49,339 nt of DNA from Desulfobacteraceae bacterium (GTDB taxonomy: Bacteria > Desulfobacterota > Desulfobacteria > Desulfobacterales > UBA5616), in the NCBI GenBank assembly GCA_013791935.1, contig VMSV01000214.1, forward strand, positions 1 through 49,339, in the 5' to 3' direction. This document shows positions 35,957-44,354 of this stretch, piece after piece. A program made the translations under genes and the position numbers. The notes beneath the pieces are model-generated. The model did no database searches. It saw nothing but the letters and a program-made list of their open reading frames with translations, and was not told where the DNA came from. Position 1 is the first letter of the stretch, and each line of letters opens with the position of its first letter.

Positions 35957-37144
35957 TTACGGGATTTCCGAGCCCAGGATGGTTACGTGAGAGTCTACAT
36001 ATGTTCCACCAGTTCCGGTTTCGATAGCGAACCGGGCGCCGGGCACCTGCCGCTCACCGGCGGTTCCCCTGCATTGGCGGACAGATTCGATCAAGAGGGA
36101 ATATGATCCGCCAGCTCCGATATGTCCCTTGGACAACATACCGCCGTCCGTGGTGCAGGGGATCTTACCGCCGGGCCAGGTATCGCCCCGCAGGAAGATT
36201 CCACCAGCTTCCCCCCGTTTACAGAAACCCAGTTCTTCAAACCCGATGATCTGGTAGATGGGGTAGGAATCGTAGATCTCAGCGACGTCAATATCCTTAA
36301 CGGTCAATCCCGCCTGTTCATACGCCTGCCGGCCCGCCTCCCTAAATCCGAATCGGGTCATGTCCGGTTCCTGGGAAAAAACAAAATGGGTGCTTAATCC
36401 ACCTTCACCGAGAATATAGACCGGCTTCTCCACCACGTCCGGGGCCCGCTCGGCTGAGGTCACAACCAATGCCTCTCCGCCGTCGAACAGCATATTGGAC
36501 ATCTTGGCCCGCAGAGGTCGGGCAATCATTTTGGAGGACATCACATCTTCAATGGTCAACGGCTTTCTGAAGAAGGCATTGGGATTTAGTTCGGCCCATT
36601 TCCGGTTGGACACGCAAACAGCCGCCATCTGTTCGTCGGTTGTCCCGGTTTCATATTGGTATCGAATCGTTGCCAGAGCGGTCAGCGACGAGAAATTCTG
36701 TCCGAAGGGCACTTCCCACTCGGGTGACTGTCCGGCAAAGGCAAACAGGTCGATTCCTGCCTGGCCGGACGGTATGCCGGTTGCCAGTTTTTCGGCCTGA
36801 ACCATCAGTACATTCTTGACCTCTCCCCGTTCAAGCATGGCGCAGGCAATCTTCAAAGAGTTGGAGCTGCTGGACCCGCCTGACCATACATTGCAGTTGG
36901 TCTTGACGTTCTTGAGTCCCAGCTCCTCCACGATCCGGCCAGTGGCCATTTCATTGGTGAAATTACCGCTGAACATGGCAGCTGTCGGCAGGATACAATC
37001 GATCTCGTCTTTATCGATCCCCGCGTCCTCGATGGCCATTTTCGCCGATTTCAGGGCAAACTCAATCGCCTCGCTTTCCTGGAATCGGCCTGTAGGTACC
37101 TCACCGATGCCAATGATCGCCCCTTTGGCCTTTCCTCTCCTCAT
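35957..37144 (-). CDS. Ltp/SCPx-type thiolase-like protein without nucleophilic Cys
   Basis: 395 residues from the ATG at 37144 (AGGAGG 8 bases upstream); the frame stays open to 37435 but that part lies inside the neighbouring gene. Thiolase superfamily: C-terminal KGHIGAGGSYSLLIESVRQ with the histidine, and the YDSYPIYQIIGFEELGFCKR segment typical of lipid-transfer proteins. At the place of the catalytic Cys (ACASGG in thiolases) it has NVWSGG, i.e. Val86. Lack of this Cys is expected for Ltp-type retro-aldolases, which break a C-C bond without an acyl-enzyme. With the DUF35 partner a 3-hydroxyacyl-CoA aldolase is the best guess; a scaffold without activity is the alternative. Confidence 0.87.
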   Translation of the reverse strand: MRRGKAKGAIIGIGEVPTGRFQESEAIEFALKSAKMAIEDAGIDKDEIDCILPTAAMFSGNFTNEMATGRIVEELGLKNVKTNCNVWSGGSSSSNSLKIACAMLERGEVKNVLMVQAEKLATGIPSGQAGIDLFAFAGQSPEWEVPFGQNFSSLTALATIRYQYETGTTDEQMAAVCVSNRKWAELNPNAFFRKPLTIEDVMSSKMIARPLRAKMSNMLFDGGEALVVTSAERAPDVVEKPVYILGEGGLSTHFVFSQEPDMTRFGFREAGRQAYEQAGLTVKDIDVAEIYDSYPIYQIIGFEELGFCKRGEAGGIFLRGDTWPGGKIPCTTDGGMLSKGHIGAGGSYSLLIESVRQCRGTAGERQVPGARFAIETGTGGTYVDSHVTILGSEIP

Positions 37145-37211
37145 ACGTAACCTCCTATTCAACTTTAGCGTTTTGTTTCTTAGAACCACTGGTTTTCCAG
37201 CGGTCCGACCA

Positions 37212-39344
37212 TCAATGGGTGTAAAAGAGCTTTCCGTTTTCAGCCATCGCCTTAAGTCGTTTGGAGGGCTTAAATCGGATCCCGTGTTTCTTTTCCGACT
37301 CCTTAAGATATGCGTAGACCTTATCAATTCCCCAGGCATCCGCATCCCGCAGGATTCCTCCCCGATAAACAGGGTATCCGCATCCGTAAACCATGGCCAG
37401 GTCCATATCGCCGGCACGATCGCAGATCCCTTCATCCATCATATAAGCAGCTTCGTTTATTGCCCTTGCCAGCATCCGGTCTGAGAGATCTTTCGGTGTA
37501 GTGTCCACAGGAGATACATTGTGCTCCCCCAGATAAGATTCAATAACGTCCCGAACAACCGGGTTGGGTTTCGGGATGGCAGGGTCGCTATAGTCATAGT
37601 AGCCGGCACCGGTCTTGCGACCGTAGCAGCCCGTTTTGAAAATTTTTTCATGCAAAGCGGAAACCTTCCATCTGGGTCCCAGTGATTCCTCAAAATTGCG
37701 CGCCACATGAAATCCGATATCGATGCCGGTCAAATCATGAAGTATAAAGGGCCCCATGGGCATTCCCATCTCCTTAAGCGCCCGGTCCACCAACTCCATG
37801 GGAATTCCCTCTTCAAGCATGAAATTGCATTCGCCCATCAGTGCATTCAATTGGCGGGTCACATAAAAGCCAGGGCCGTCGTTGACCACAATGGGAACCT
37901 TTTTGATTTTGCGGGCAAATCCCACTGCGGTGGAAAGGGTTTGATCCGAGGTGCTCTCTGCATTGATGATCTCCAGAAGTCGCATGCGCTCGGCCGGATT
38001 GAAGAAATGCATCCCCAGCATTCTGGATGGATCCCTCAGAACCGTTGCCAGCTCAGTGATCGGCAGCGCTGATGTGTTGGTGGCAAATACTGCCAGGGGG
38101 CTGCAAATTGCATCGGCCTGCCGCCAGATCGACTTTTTGATCTCCATATTTTCCAGGACTGCCTCGATGACTAGATCTGCCGGGGCGATATCGGCAAGTT
38201 GGGTGGTGCCCAGCGCATTTGCATCCATAAGCCGGTCCAAGTCCGCTTCGGTCATTTTCCCCCTTTTGATGGCCTGGGCGAAAGTCTTGCGCAGCCCCTG
38301 TAGACCTTTTTGCAGCGCAGCTTCACCGACTTCCCACAAGATCGCTTTAAATCCGAAGCTCAGCAGCATGTGGGCGATACCGTTACCCATCACCCCGAGG
38401 CCGAGCATGGCTACGGTTTTGACTGAAGCCGGTTCAATGTCTTTGATTCTGGGCAGACGGCCTGCGGAACTGGTGTTGAGAAAGATGCCGATCATGTTTT
38501 TGGCGATGTCGGACAGTGCACATTGGGTAAAAAGTTCAGCTTCCAACCGAATATCGCTGTCGAAATCAGAAGAGAGCCCTTTTTCCATAGCTTCGATGGC
38601 TTTGAAAGGGGCCATCAAACCCCGGGCTTTTTTCCGGGCCGTCTCCTTGGCCATGCTGATAATCTGCGATTTTTCTTCTTCACCGGGCAATTTTTCCATA
38701 CGATTGCGGGTGATCCGACTTTGGTGATCCTCTTGACCGTCGGCTAACCGTCGGGCGACCTCAATGGCTGTGTCCATCAACGCATCGGCCGGTACGACGG
38801 CATCCAAAATGCCCTTTACCATGGCTATGTCGGCTTTGACCGGCTCACCTGTTGTGATCATAGCAAGGGCCTCCGGCATCCCGCACAGCCTGGGAAGTCG
38901 TTGGGTCCCACCGGCGCCCGGTATCAGCCCCAACTGCACTTCCGGTTGGCCCACCACTATGCCCCGGGCTGCAACACGGTAGTGGCAGGCCATGGCCAGC
39001 TCCAGACCTCCTCCCAATGCCGGTCCGTTGATGGCTGCCACCACAGGTTTGGCACTTTGTTCGATACTGCCGTAAAACGTATTGAGCTCCATCACCTTTT
39101 CCAACAACCCTTTATATTCTGTAACCTTCTGGATTTCAGTGATATCGGCCCCCCCCATGAAGGTGTTCCCGGTACCGGTGAGCACAATGGCTTTAATTTG
39201 AGGTTCCTCACTGGCCGACTGAAATGCGGATGATATCTCCTGCCTTAGGATTGCCGACAACTGGTTTACCGGCGGATTATCTATACGGAAAATTGCGATT
39301 CCCTTTTCTGCAGTGATATGTATGGTAGAGAAATCGGTCTTCAT
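37212..39344 (-). CDS. enoyl-CoA hydratase / 3-hydroxyacyl-CoA dehydrogenase fusion
   Basis: 710-residue bifunctional beta-oxidation enzyme (FadJ/FadB alpha-like). Crotonase part: NGPALGGGLELAMAC with Glu115 and GQPEVQLGLIPGAGGTQR with Glu135, both catalytic glutamates. HAD part: MLGLGVMGNGIAHML (NAD loop, about residue 312) and GMHFFNPAERM with the catalytic histidine; a second HAD C-terminal domain closes the protein. Converts 2-enoyl-CoA through the (S)-3-hydroxy to the 3-oxo ester with NAD. GAAGGAAGGA lies upstream of the ATG. MITE copy 3 is inserted just upstream of this gene. Confidence 0.94.
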   Translation of the reverse strand: MKTDFSTIHITAEKGIAIFRIDNPPVNQLSAILRQEISSAFQSASEEPQIKAIVLTGTGNTFMGGADITEIQKVTEYKGLLEKVMELNTFYGSIEQSAKPVVAAINGPALGGGLELAMACHYRVAARGIVVGQPEVQLGLIPGAGGTQRLPRLCGMPEALAMITTGEPVKADIAMVKGILDAVVPADALMDTAIEVARRLADGQEDHQSRITRNRMEKLPGEEEKSQIISMAKETARKKARGLMAPFKAIEAMEKGLSSDFDSDIRLEAELFTQCALSDIAKNMIGIFLNTSSAGRLPRIKDIEPASVKTVAMLGLGVMGNGIAHMLLSFGFKAILWEVGEAALQKGLQGLRKTFAQAIKRGKMTEADLDRLMDANALGTTQLADIAPADLVIEAVLENMEIKKSIWRQADAICSPLAVFATNTSALPITELATVLRDPSRMLGMHFFNPAERMRLLEIINAESTSDQTLSTAVGFARKIKKVPIVVNDGPGFYVTRQLNALMGECNFMLEEGIPMELVDRALKEMGMPMGPFILHDLTGIDIGFHVARNFEESLGPRWKVSALHEKIFKTGCYGRKTGAGYYDYSDPAIPKPNPVVRDVIESYLGEHNVSPVDTTPKDLSDRMLARAINEAAYMMDEGICDRAGDMDLAMVYGCGYPVYRGGILRDADAWGIDKVYAYLKESEKKHGIRFKPSKRLKAMAENGKLFYTH

Positions 39345-39375
39345 CAGAGATCCTTCCTTCGGTTATTTCAAATTC

Positions 39376-39534
39376 GTATCCGTTCACAGGGTTAATTGTT
39401 TCAGAAACGCTAAATTCTCGAACGATAAGCGTTTGCAGGGTGCCGTAGATGCAAGGCGCCGGGCATGCAGACGTACGCTGTTGTACTTCAAATGCCCGGA
39501 TACAAAGCAGATGCGGTACCCTGTGAACGCTTAC
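39376..39534 (+). mobile_element. 159-bp MITE, copy 3 (IS66-like termini)
   Basis: Ends GTATCCGTTCACAGGGT and (inverted) GTAAGCGTTCACAGGGT, 15 of 17 identical, the best-preserved pair of the three. Flanked by an exact 8-bp duplication TCAAATTC (39368-39375 and 39535-39542). It sits between the stop of the dehydrogenase at 39543 and the start of the fusion enzyme at 39344, inside the presumed operon, so it is transcribed and would fold into a long hairpin in the mRNA. Confidence 0.87.
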
Positions 39535-39542
39535 TCAAATTC

Positions 39543-40691
39543 TTATAATCCCATTCCATGACCAATCCGGGTTGCGATTGCGGATTGCTCCGTGTCAGCC
39601 GGTGCCAGACAGACGGCATCCCGTATATATCGCTGGATGTCATATTCCATGGTGTAGCCGTATCCGCCATAGATTTGCAGTCCATCCATGGCACATCGGT
39701 AGGCTGTCTCACCGGCAGTGAACTTGGCCATGGAGGCTTCCCGGTGAAAAGATTTGCCCCTATCAGCCAGCCAACAGGCACGGTAGAGCAACAGCCGCGC
39801 CGCATCGATTTGGCACGCCATCTCGGCAAACCGTCTGCGAATGGCTGGAAACTTGCCGATGGCCTGCCCGAACTGGACCCTTTGGCGGGCATGCTTGAGA
39901 GTGTAGTCAAAGACCCCTTGGGCAAGGCCCACTGCCTCGGCAGAAACCGACAGCAAAAAAAAGTCCATGATCTGTGGTCCCAGGGAGGTGTTCGATTCGG
40001 CACGCTCTCCTCCAAGAAGGGCATTCTTATCTGGAGTGACATGGTCAAAATGCACGCGACATGACTGTGCTCCCTTGTACCCGATCTTTGCCACGGGCTC
40101 TATGGTGATCCCCTCCAAATGGGGATCCAACAAAAGAAAAGCGCTCTTCTCCCCCTGATTTGAGTCGTTATCGTCTACACAGGCCGACACGAGCAACAAC
40201 TGCGCCTGGTCAGCATTGGAAACATAGTGCTTTTCTCCATTGAGCACATAGCCTGGGGACCCCTTCCCGTTTTCGCGCAGTTTCAGTGGCTGGTTCGTAT
40301 TTGTTTTTTCCCCATGGGCAAAGGCTACTAACAATTTGCCTTTGGCACATTGCGGCAAATAGATCGCTTTCTGCTCATCGCTGCCCAGCGCATCGATCAA
40401 TGCGCCGCCCAGAATGGTCTTTGCGCCATAGCATCGAGCCAATGCCGGATACAAATTGGCTATCTGCTCGATGACCAAACAAGTGCCCAAGATATTTCGC
40501 CCCTCACCGCCGTAAGCTTCAGGGACCGTCATTCCACTGAATCCGAGTTTGGCCAGCTTGCTGAGCAGTTTTGACGGAAACTCGTCGGCTTCGTCTAATT
40601 GGGCAACTAGATCCCGGGGGCACTCCTTGGATACCCAGTCACGAATGGCATCTTTAACCATTGCTTCTTCACGAGATAATTCAAAATTCAT
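39543..40691 (-). CDS. small acyl-CoA dehydrogenase, catalytic Glu replaced by Asp
   Basis: 382 residues, full acyl-CoA dehydrogenase fold (VPEAYGGEGRN at the N-terminus, YVLNGEKHYVSNADQAQ, IYGGYGYTMEYDIQRYIRD). Aligning from GGYGYT, the usual YEGT glutamate falls on Asp366 (APADTEQ), and the alternative helix-G position is Val. The Asn-Ala-Asp segment replaces the usual 'TNA' loop. The protein may be half of a heteromeric enzyme with the product of the gene upstream (40769), as in the alpha2beta2 steroid dehydrogenases. AAGGAATCC before the ATG. Confidence 0.88.
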   Translation of the reverse strand: MNFELSREEAMVKDAIRDWVSKECPRDLVAQLDEADEFPSKLLSKLAKLGFSGMTVPEAYGGEGRNILGTCLVIEQIANLYPALARCYGAKTILGGALIDALGSDEQKAIYLPQCAKGKLLVAFAHGEKTNTNQPLKLRENGKGSPGYVLNGEKHYVSNADQAQLLLVSACVDDNDSNQGEKSAFLLLDPHLEGITIEPVAKIGYKGAQSCRVHFDHVTPDKNALLGGERAESNTSLGPQIMDFFLLSVSAEAVGLAQGVFDYTLKHARQRVQFGQAIGKFPAIRRRFAEMACQIDAARLLLYRACWLADRGKSFHREASMAKFTAGETAYRCAMDGLQIYGGYGYTMEYDIQRYIRDAVCLAPADTEQSAIATRIGHGMGL

Positions 40692-40768
40692 CTATGGATT
40701 CCTTATTGGTTATCGTCTCCAGGCTACAGGGAGTCCGGAGCAGTAGTCATCTGCAAACATTTGAGCTG

Positions 40769-41914
40769 CTATAACCCCACCAGCTTGGCAATGATATTCT
40801 TTTGTATCTGACTGGTGCCGCCACCCACCGAAAGAATGGGGACATCCCGGAAAAAGCGCTGGACATTGCAGTTCATGTCACAACCATGGTCTCCCATGAT
40901 CTTCATGGCTTCCAAGGCTATTTTCTTTGAGGTTTCGGCACAAAAATATTTGGTCATGGACGTTTCGCAAACACAGTCCATCTTTTCCGTCACCATCCAG
41001 GCGGCATAGTACGCCAATCTACGGGCAGCCTCCAATTGGGTGGCCATCTCAACCACGACATGTTCAATATCTTGGTATTTTCCAGCCCGCCCGACGCCAG
41101 CTGTCCGTTCTTTTACGAAAGGGATGAGTTCTGATAGAATTCGTTCGCCGATGCCCAATGCGCAGGCGGAAAGCACCAGACGCTCGCCGTTTAAAAGGCG
41201 CATCATCTGCGGCCATCCCTGGTTGAGGCAGTCTCTGCCGCCCAAAATAGTGTCCGTATCGACCCGAACGTTGTCATAGACCACCTCACAGGTATCCGAA
41301 CCCTTGTAACCAAGTTTTTTGATGGGCATGGCATTATATCCAGGACTCTTGGTATCGACCAGGAAGGTTGTGATACCCCCATATTTAGAATCTGCGGTGC
41401 GGGTATTGGTTACGGCAATGTCAGCTACCGAGGCGCCCGAGATAAACATCTTGTTCCCATTGATAACGTATTGCCCGTTTTCTTCCACAGCACTGGTCCG
41501 GATACTGACCGCATCGGATCCGGCATCCGGTTCCGTGAGCGCAAAACAGAAAAGCATTTCGCCTTTGACCAATTTTGGCAGGTAAGCTTCTTTCTGTGCT
41601 TTATTGCCATTGGTTTTGATAATGTTGTTACCGTATAAAATGATGTCTCCTGCGGTCCAAGATAGGACCGGCAGCCGTTTGGAGATTTCTTCGAAAAATA
41701 CCATCTCATCAACAACCGTGCCACCCATACCACCAAATTCCTCCGGAACGTTTATGGCCATAAACCCTTCGGCGGACAGCTTGGCCATCAATTCATGGGG
41801 GAATTGATCCGCTTCTTCAATGCCAACGGCGACCTCGTCGGGTATTTCTCGATTCACGAATTCACGGGTCTTTTCCCGGAGTGCTTCCTGCTGTTGTGTT
41901 AACCGATGATCCAT
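40769..41914 (-). CDS. small acyl-CoA dehydrogenase, catalytic Glu replaced by Gly
   Basis: 381 residues. FALTEPDAGSDAVSIRTSA and INGNKMFISGASVADI (FAD/substrate binding) and RLLNGERLVLSACALGIGERI are canonical. At the C-terminus SVGGGTSQIQKN aligns with IYEGTSEIQR, putting Gly365 in the place of the base; the isovaleryl-CoA-type position on helix G is Thr. Isovaleryl-CoA dehydrogenases also lack Glu at the C-terminal place but have it on helix G, so the base is not obvious here. AAGGAGA precedes the ATG. It lies 77 bp upstream of the other small dehydrogenase. Confidence 0.9.
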   Translation of the reverse strand: MDHRLTQQQEALREKTREFVNREIPDEVAVGIEEADQFPHELMAKLSAEGFMAINVPEEFGGMGGTVVDEMVFFEEISKRLPVLSWTAGDIILYGNNIIKTNGNKAQKEAYLPKLVKGEMLFCFALTEPDAGSDAVSIRTSAVEENGQYVINGNKMFISGASVADIAVTNTRTADSKYGGITTFLVDTKSPGYNAMPIKKLGYKGSDTCEVVYDNVRVDTDTILGGRDCLNQGWPQMMRLLNGERLVLSACALGIGERILSELIPFVKERTAGVGRAGKYQDIEHVVVEMATQLEAARRLAYYAAWMVTEKMDCVCETSMTKYFCAETSKKIALEAMKIMGDHGCDMNCNVQRFFRDVPILSVGGGTSQIQKNIIAKLVGL

Positions 41915-41997
41915 ATTTTCTCCTTAATACTCTATACCTTCTGGTGTAGTACAAAACGCACAGTCAATAAAATCGACCTGGATCCATTCATATCCGA

Positions 41998-43332
41998 TCA
42001 GAACGTCTGGTAAGCAGTCGCCTCATCACTTCTCCACAGATTTATCCGCTTGTGAATATCAGCCGCAACCCTGTTCGCTGATTCGACGGTGGCAGGAAGA
42101 CCGCAATACCCTGCCTCTTTTACGCCATCGCCCACGTTGTAGAGGTTGATGACGGGCGTTCTTATGGAAACATCCCTTCCGGGTACAGTATGCAACACCG
42201 GATAACGGTCACGGTGAACGCCTGTTATCAGTATTTCTGTTTTATCTTGAAATCCCGGGAACAGCTCTTTGAGGTCCTGCATGCAAAGATCGATCTCTTG
42301 CTCCAAGTCCATTAATTCTGACGACGACCCGGTGATCGCCGTGGCAACAAGCAAATGATGGCCTTGGGGTGCCAGATCGGGACACATGGCCGTAGGTTGA
42401 TGGAGGCTGTTGATTCTTCTGCTTCCCGCCACCAGCAGGTGGGAGGGTGTAAAAAGTCGACATTTCAAGGCAATTTGGAGGCAAATGGCCTGAGCTGGAA
42501 TCAGTAAAGTATCCAGCTGCTTTAAATGGTCATGATCCAAGTTCTCCCTCCCGGCCAGCTTCACCGTATTTAACGGGCCGATGTTACTGACCACGGCAGA
42601 TGCCGTTATGGTATCGACTCTTCCATTATGGTTTATCAAGGCTCCCTTGACACTCTTGTTTTCCATGAGTATTCGTTCGGCCCTCGCCCGGGTCCAAACC
42701 TCTCCCCCGTTTTCGAGGATAATCCGTTCAAGTTCCAAGGGTAGGGCGATATTTCCCGCGGGTGCATAACCAAACGGTTTGATCCCTTGATTGGACCTGA
42801 TATATCTAAAAAACGACTCTGCGGTTATTCCACCCAAGCCCACGAAAAGTTGCGTTGCTACAATCGTCTGAAAAATGGCTTGGATTTTTGGGTCCTGAGT
42901 ATACTGCGACAACCACTCTTGAAAGGATACAGGAGGCGATGGTATTTTCCAATTAAGCGCTCTGGATATCGCCCCCATCAACAACTCGATCTCCGATTCG
43001 TCAGCCCCTGCCGCCTCTAATAAATATCTCAAACCCTTTCCACTCGGTACCTTTATGATCCGGCCATTGATTAAGTAATGAAAATCACCGGCCGGCCGGA
43101 TATCAAAAGGAACTCCGATACTGTGAAAGAACGACTCCACGCCCCCGGACATTTCGACTCCCAAAACGCCAGTAGTCAATTTATATCCTTTGTGGTCTAT
43201 GGTGGAACAACGCCCTCCGATACGGGGAAGCGATTCGACCACCAGGACGTGGTAACCGTTCACTGCAAGTTGTGCGGCGGTGCACATTCCACCCATGCCC
43301 GCACCAATAACCAAAATGTCAAATCGGTTCAC
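41998..43332 (-). CDS. CrtI-like FAD-dependent oxidoreductase (1)
   Basis: 444 residues. N-terminal FAD loop ILVIGAGMGGMCTAAQLAVN, then RIGGRCSTIDHKGYKLTTG, and a C-terminal FAD segment INLYNVGDGVKEAGYCGLPA. This is the phytoene-desaturase/amine-oxidase superfamily. No carotenoid genes are nearby, so a desaturase or isomerase acting on a pathway intermediate, or a ketosteroid-type dehydrogenation, is more likely. Start GTG at 43332 with AAGGGGAG upstream. 18 bp downstream of the SDR gene. Confidence 0.85.
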   Translation of the reverse strand: MNRFDILVIGAGMGGMCTAAQLAVNGYHVLVVESLPRIGGRCSTIDHKGYKLTTGVLGVEMSGGVESFFHSIGVPFDIRPAGDFHYLINGRIIKVPSGKGLRYLLEAAGADESEIELLMGAISRALNWKIPSPPVSFQEWLSQYTQDPKIQAIFQTIVATQLFVGLGGITAESFFRYIRSNQGIKPFGYAPAGNIALPLELERIILENGGEVWTRARAERILMENKSVKGALINHNGRVDTITASAVVSNIGPLNTVKLAGRENLDHDHLKQLDTLLIPAQAICLQIALKCRLFTPSHLLVAGSRRINSLHQPTAMCPDLAPQGHHLLVATAITGSSSELMDLEQEIDLCMQDLKELFPGFQDKTEILITGVHRDRYPVLHTVPGRDVSIRTPVINLYNVGDGVKEAGYCGLPATVESANRVAADIHKRINLWRSDEATAYQTF

Positions 43333-43350
43333 AAACTGGGCTCCCCTTGT

Positions 43351-44115
43351 TTAGAAAAAGGCCCCGCCATTCATGACCAGCACATGTCCGGTCATATAGT
43401 TGGTGGCTGATGATACAAGGAAAAGCGCGGCTTGTGCGATTTCCTGGGGAGTTGCGACACATTTCAATGGTGTGAATTTAAACTCTTGTTCCATGAGTTT
43501 GTCATTGGTCCAAAGGGCCTTGCTGAATCCGGTCTTGACGACACGCGGCGCTATGGCATTGACGCGAATATTGAAGGGCCCGAGTTCCATGGCCATCTGT
43601 TTGGTTAGCATATTGATACCTGCTTTGCTGATGCAGTATGGCCCCAGGCCCTCTGCCGGACTTACTCCTCCGGCTGAAGAGACGTTGACGATGTTGCCTG
43701 TTTTCTGCTTTTGCATCACCTTTCCCACCATCTTGGAGAGCATAAAATAGCCCTTTAGGTTGGTATCGATGATCTGGTCGTACAGGGATTCTTCGGTATC
43801 CACCACGAGCCCCATGCCCGGGTTGGTGGCCGCATTATTGACAAGAACATCAATTCGTCCATAAGTATCCATGGTTTTGGACACCAGATTTTCAAGATCT
43901 TCCATCTTTTTGGCATGGGTAGGTACGCACAAGACCTTCTTTCCCGAGGGTTTGATTTCTTCAGCAACTGCTTCCAATCCTTCCAGTTTGCGGCTGGCAA
44001 TGGCCAGATCTGCCCCTGCATCGGCAAAAACCTTTGCGATTTCCTTTCCGATTCCGCGACTGGCTCCAGTTACAAGGGCCACTTTGCCCTCCATAGACAA
44101 AAATGAACAATCCAT
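43351..44115 (-). CDS. SDR-family oxidoreductase (3-hydroxyacyl-type)
   Basis: 254 residues, complete classical SDR: VTGASRGIGKEIAKVF (cofactor loop, residues 15-30), LVNNAATNPGM, NVSSAGG (Ser), YCISKAG (Tyr/Lys) and a C-terminal YMTGHVLVMNGGAFF. The Ser-Arg after the Gly-rich loop and the following ASRKLE segment favour NADP(H). Probably oxidises or reduces a 3-hydroxy group of a ring or side chain. AGGAGG before the ATG. Separated from the HpaB-family gene by the compound-hairpin element. Confidence 0.92.
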   Translation of the reverse strand: MDCSFLSMEGKVALVTGASRGIGKEIAKVFADAGADLAIASRKLEGLEAVAEEIKPSGKKVLCVPTHAKKMEDLENLVSKTMDTYGRIDVLVNNAATNPGMGLVVDTEESLYDQIIDTNLKGYFMLSKMVGKVMQKQKTGNIVNVSSAGGVSPAEGLGPYCISKAGINMLTKQMAMELGPFNIRVNAIAPRVVKTGFSKALWTNDKLMEQEFKFTPLKCVATPQEIAQAALFLVSSATNYMTGHVLVMNGGAFF

Positions 44116-44189
44116 CTGCTTTCCTCCTGATTATATTTTTTTTCGATCCATTGGATTTCCATCCAACAGCATGCACCTAACGATGCATA

Positions 44190-44330
44190 ACGCCTTAGTA
44201 AACAACCACCCGCAAAGCGGGTGGCTTTTACTTGCGGGCGAAGCCCTAAGTTAAAAGCACGAAGTGCATTGTTTCAGTTTTGATTCATCCTTATCCCTCT
44301 GCGTAGCAGAGGGTTTTAAAATCAAAACAA
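44190..44330. repeat. compound hairpin element
   Basis: Four perfect stems in 140 bp. (i) AGTAAA (44197) encloses CCACCCGC-AAA-GCGGGTGG and closes with TTTACT (44232). (ii) GGGC-GAA-GCCC, 44236-44246. (iii) GCAC-GAA-GTGC, 44257-44267. (iv) GTTTTGATT (44277) pairs with AATCAAAAC (44328) around CCCTCTGC-GTA-GCAGAGGG. No frame or T-run. It resembles the structured ends of IS200/IS605-type or REP-like elements more than a terminator. Confidence 0.65.
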
Positions 44331-44354
44331 TTAATTGTAGACATCGTCCCATCT

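Noticed and set aside
22953-39534. CRISPR array or dispersed tRNA-like repeats
   Set aside because: The three repeats are kilobases apart, have inverted ends and target duplications, and form no regular spacer array.
44190-44330. tRNA or riboswitch
   Set aside because: Short perfect stems with 3-base loops do not form a cloverleaf, and no known aptamer consensus is visible.
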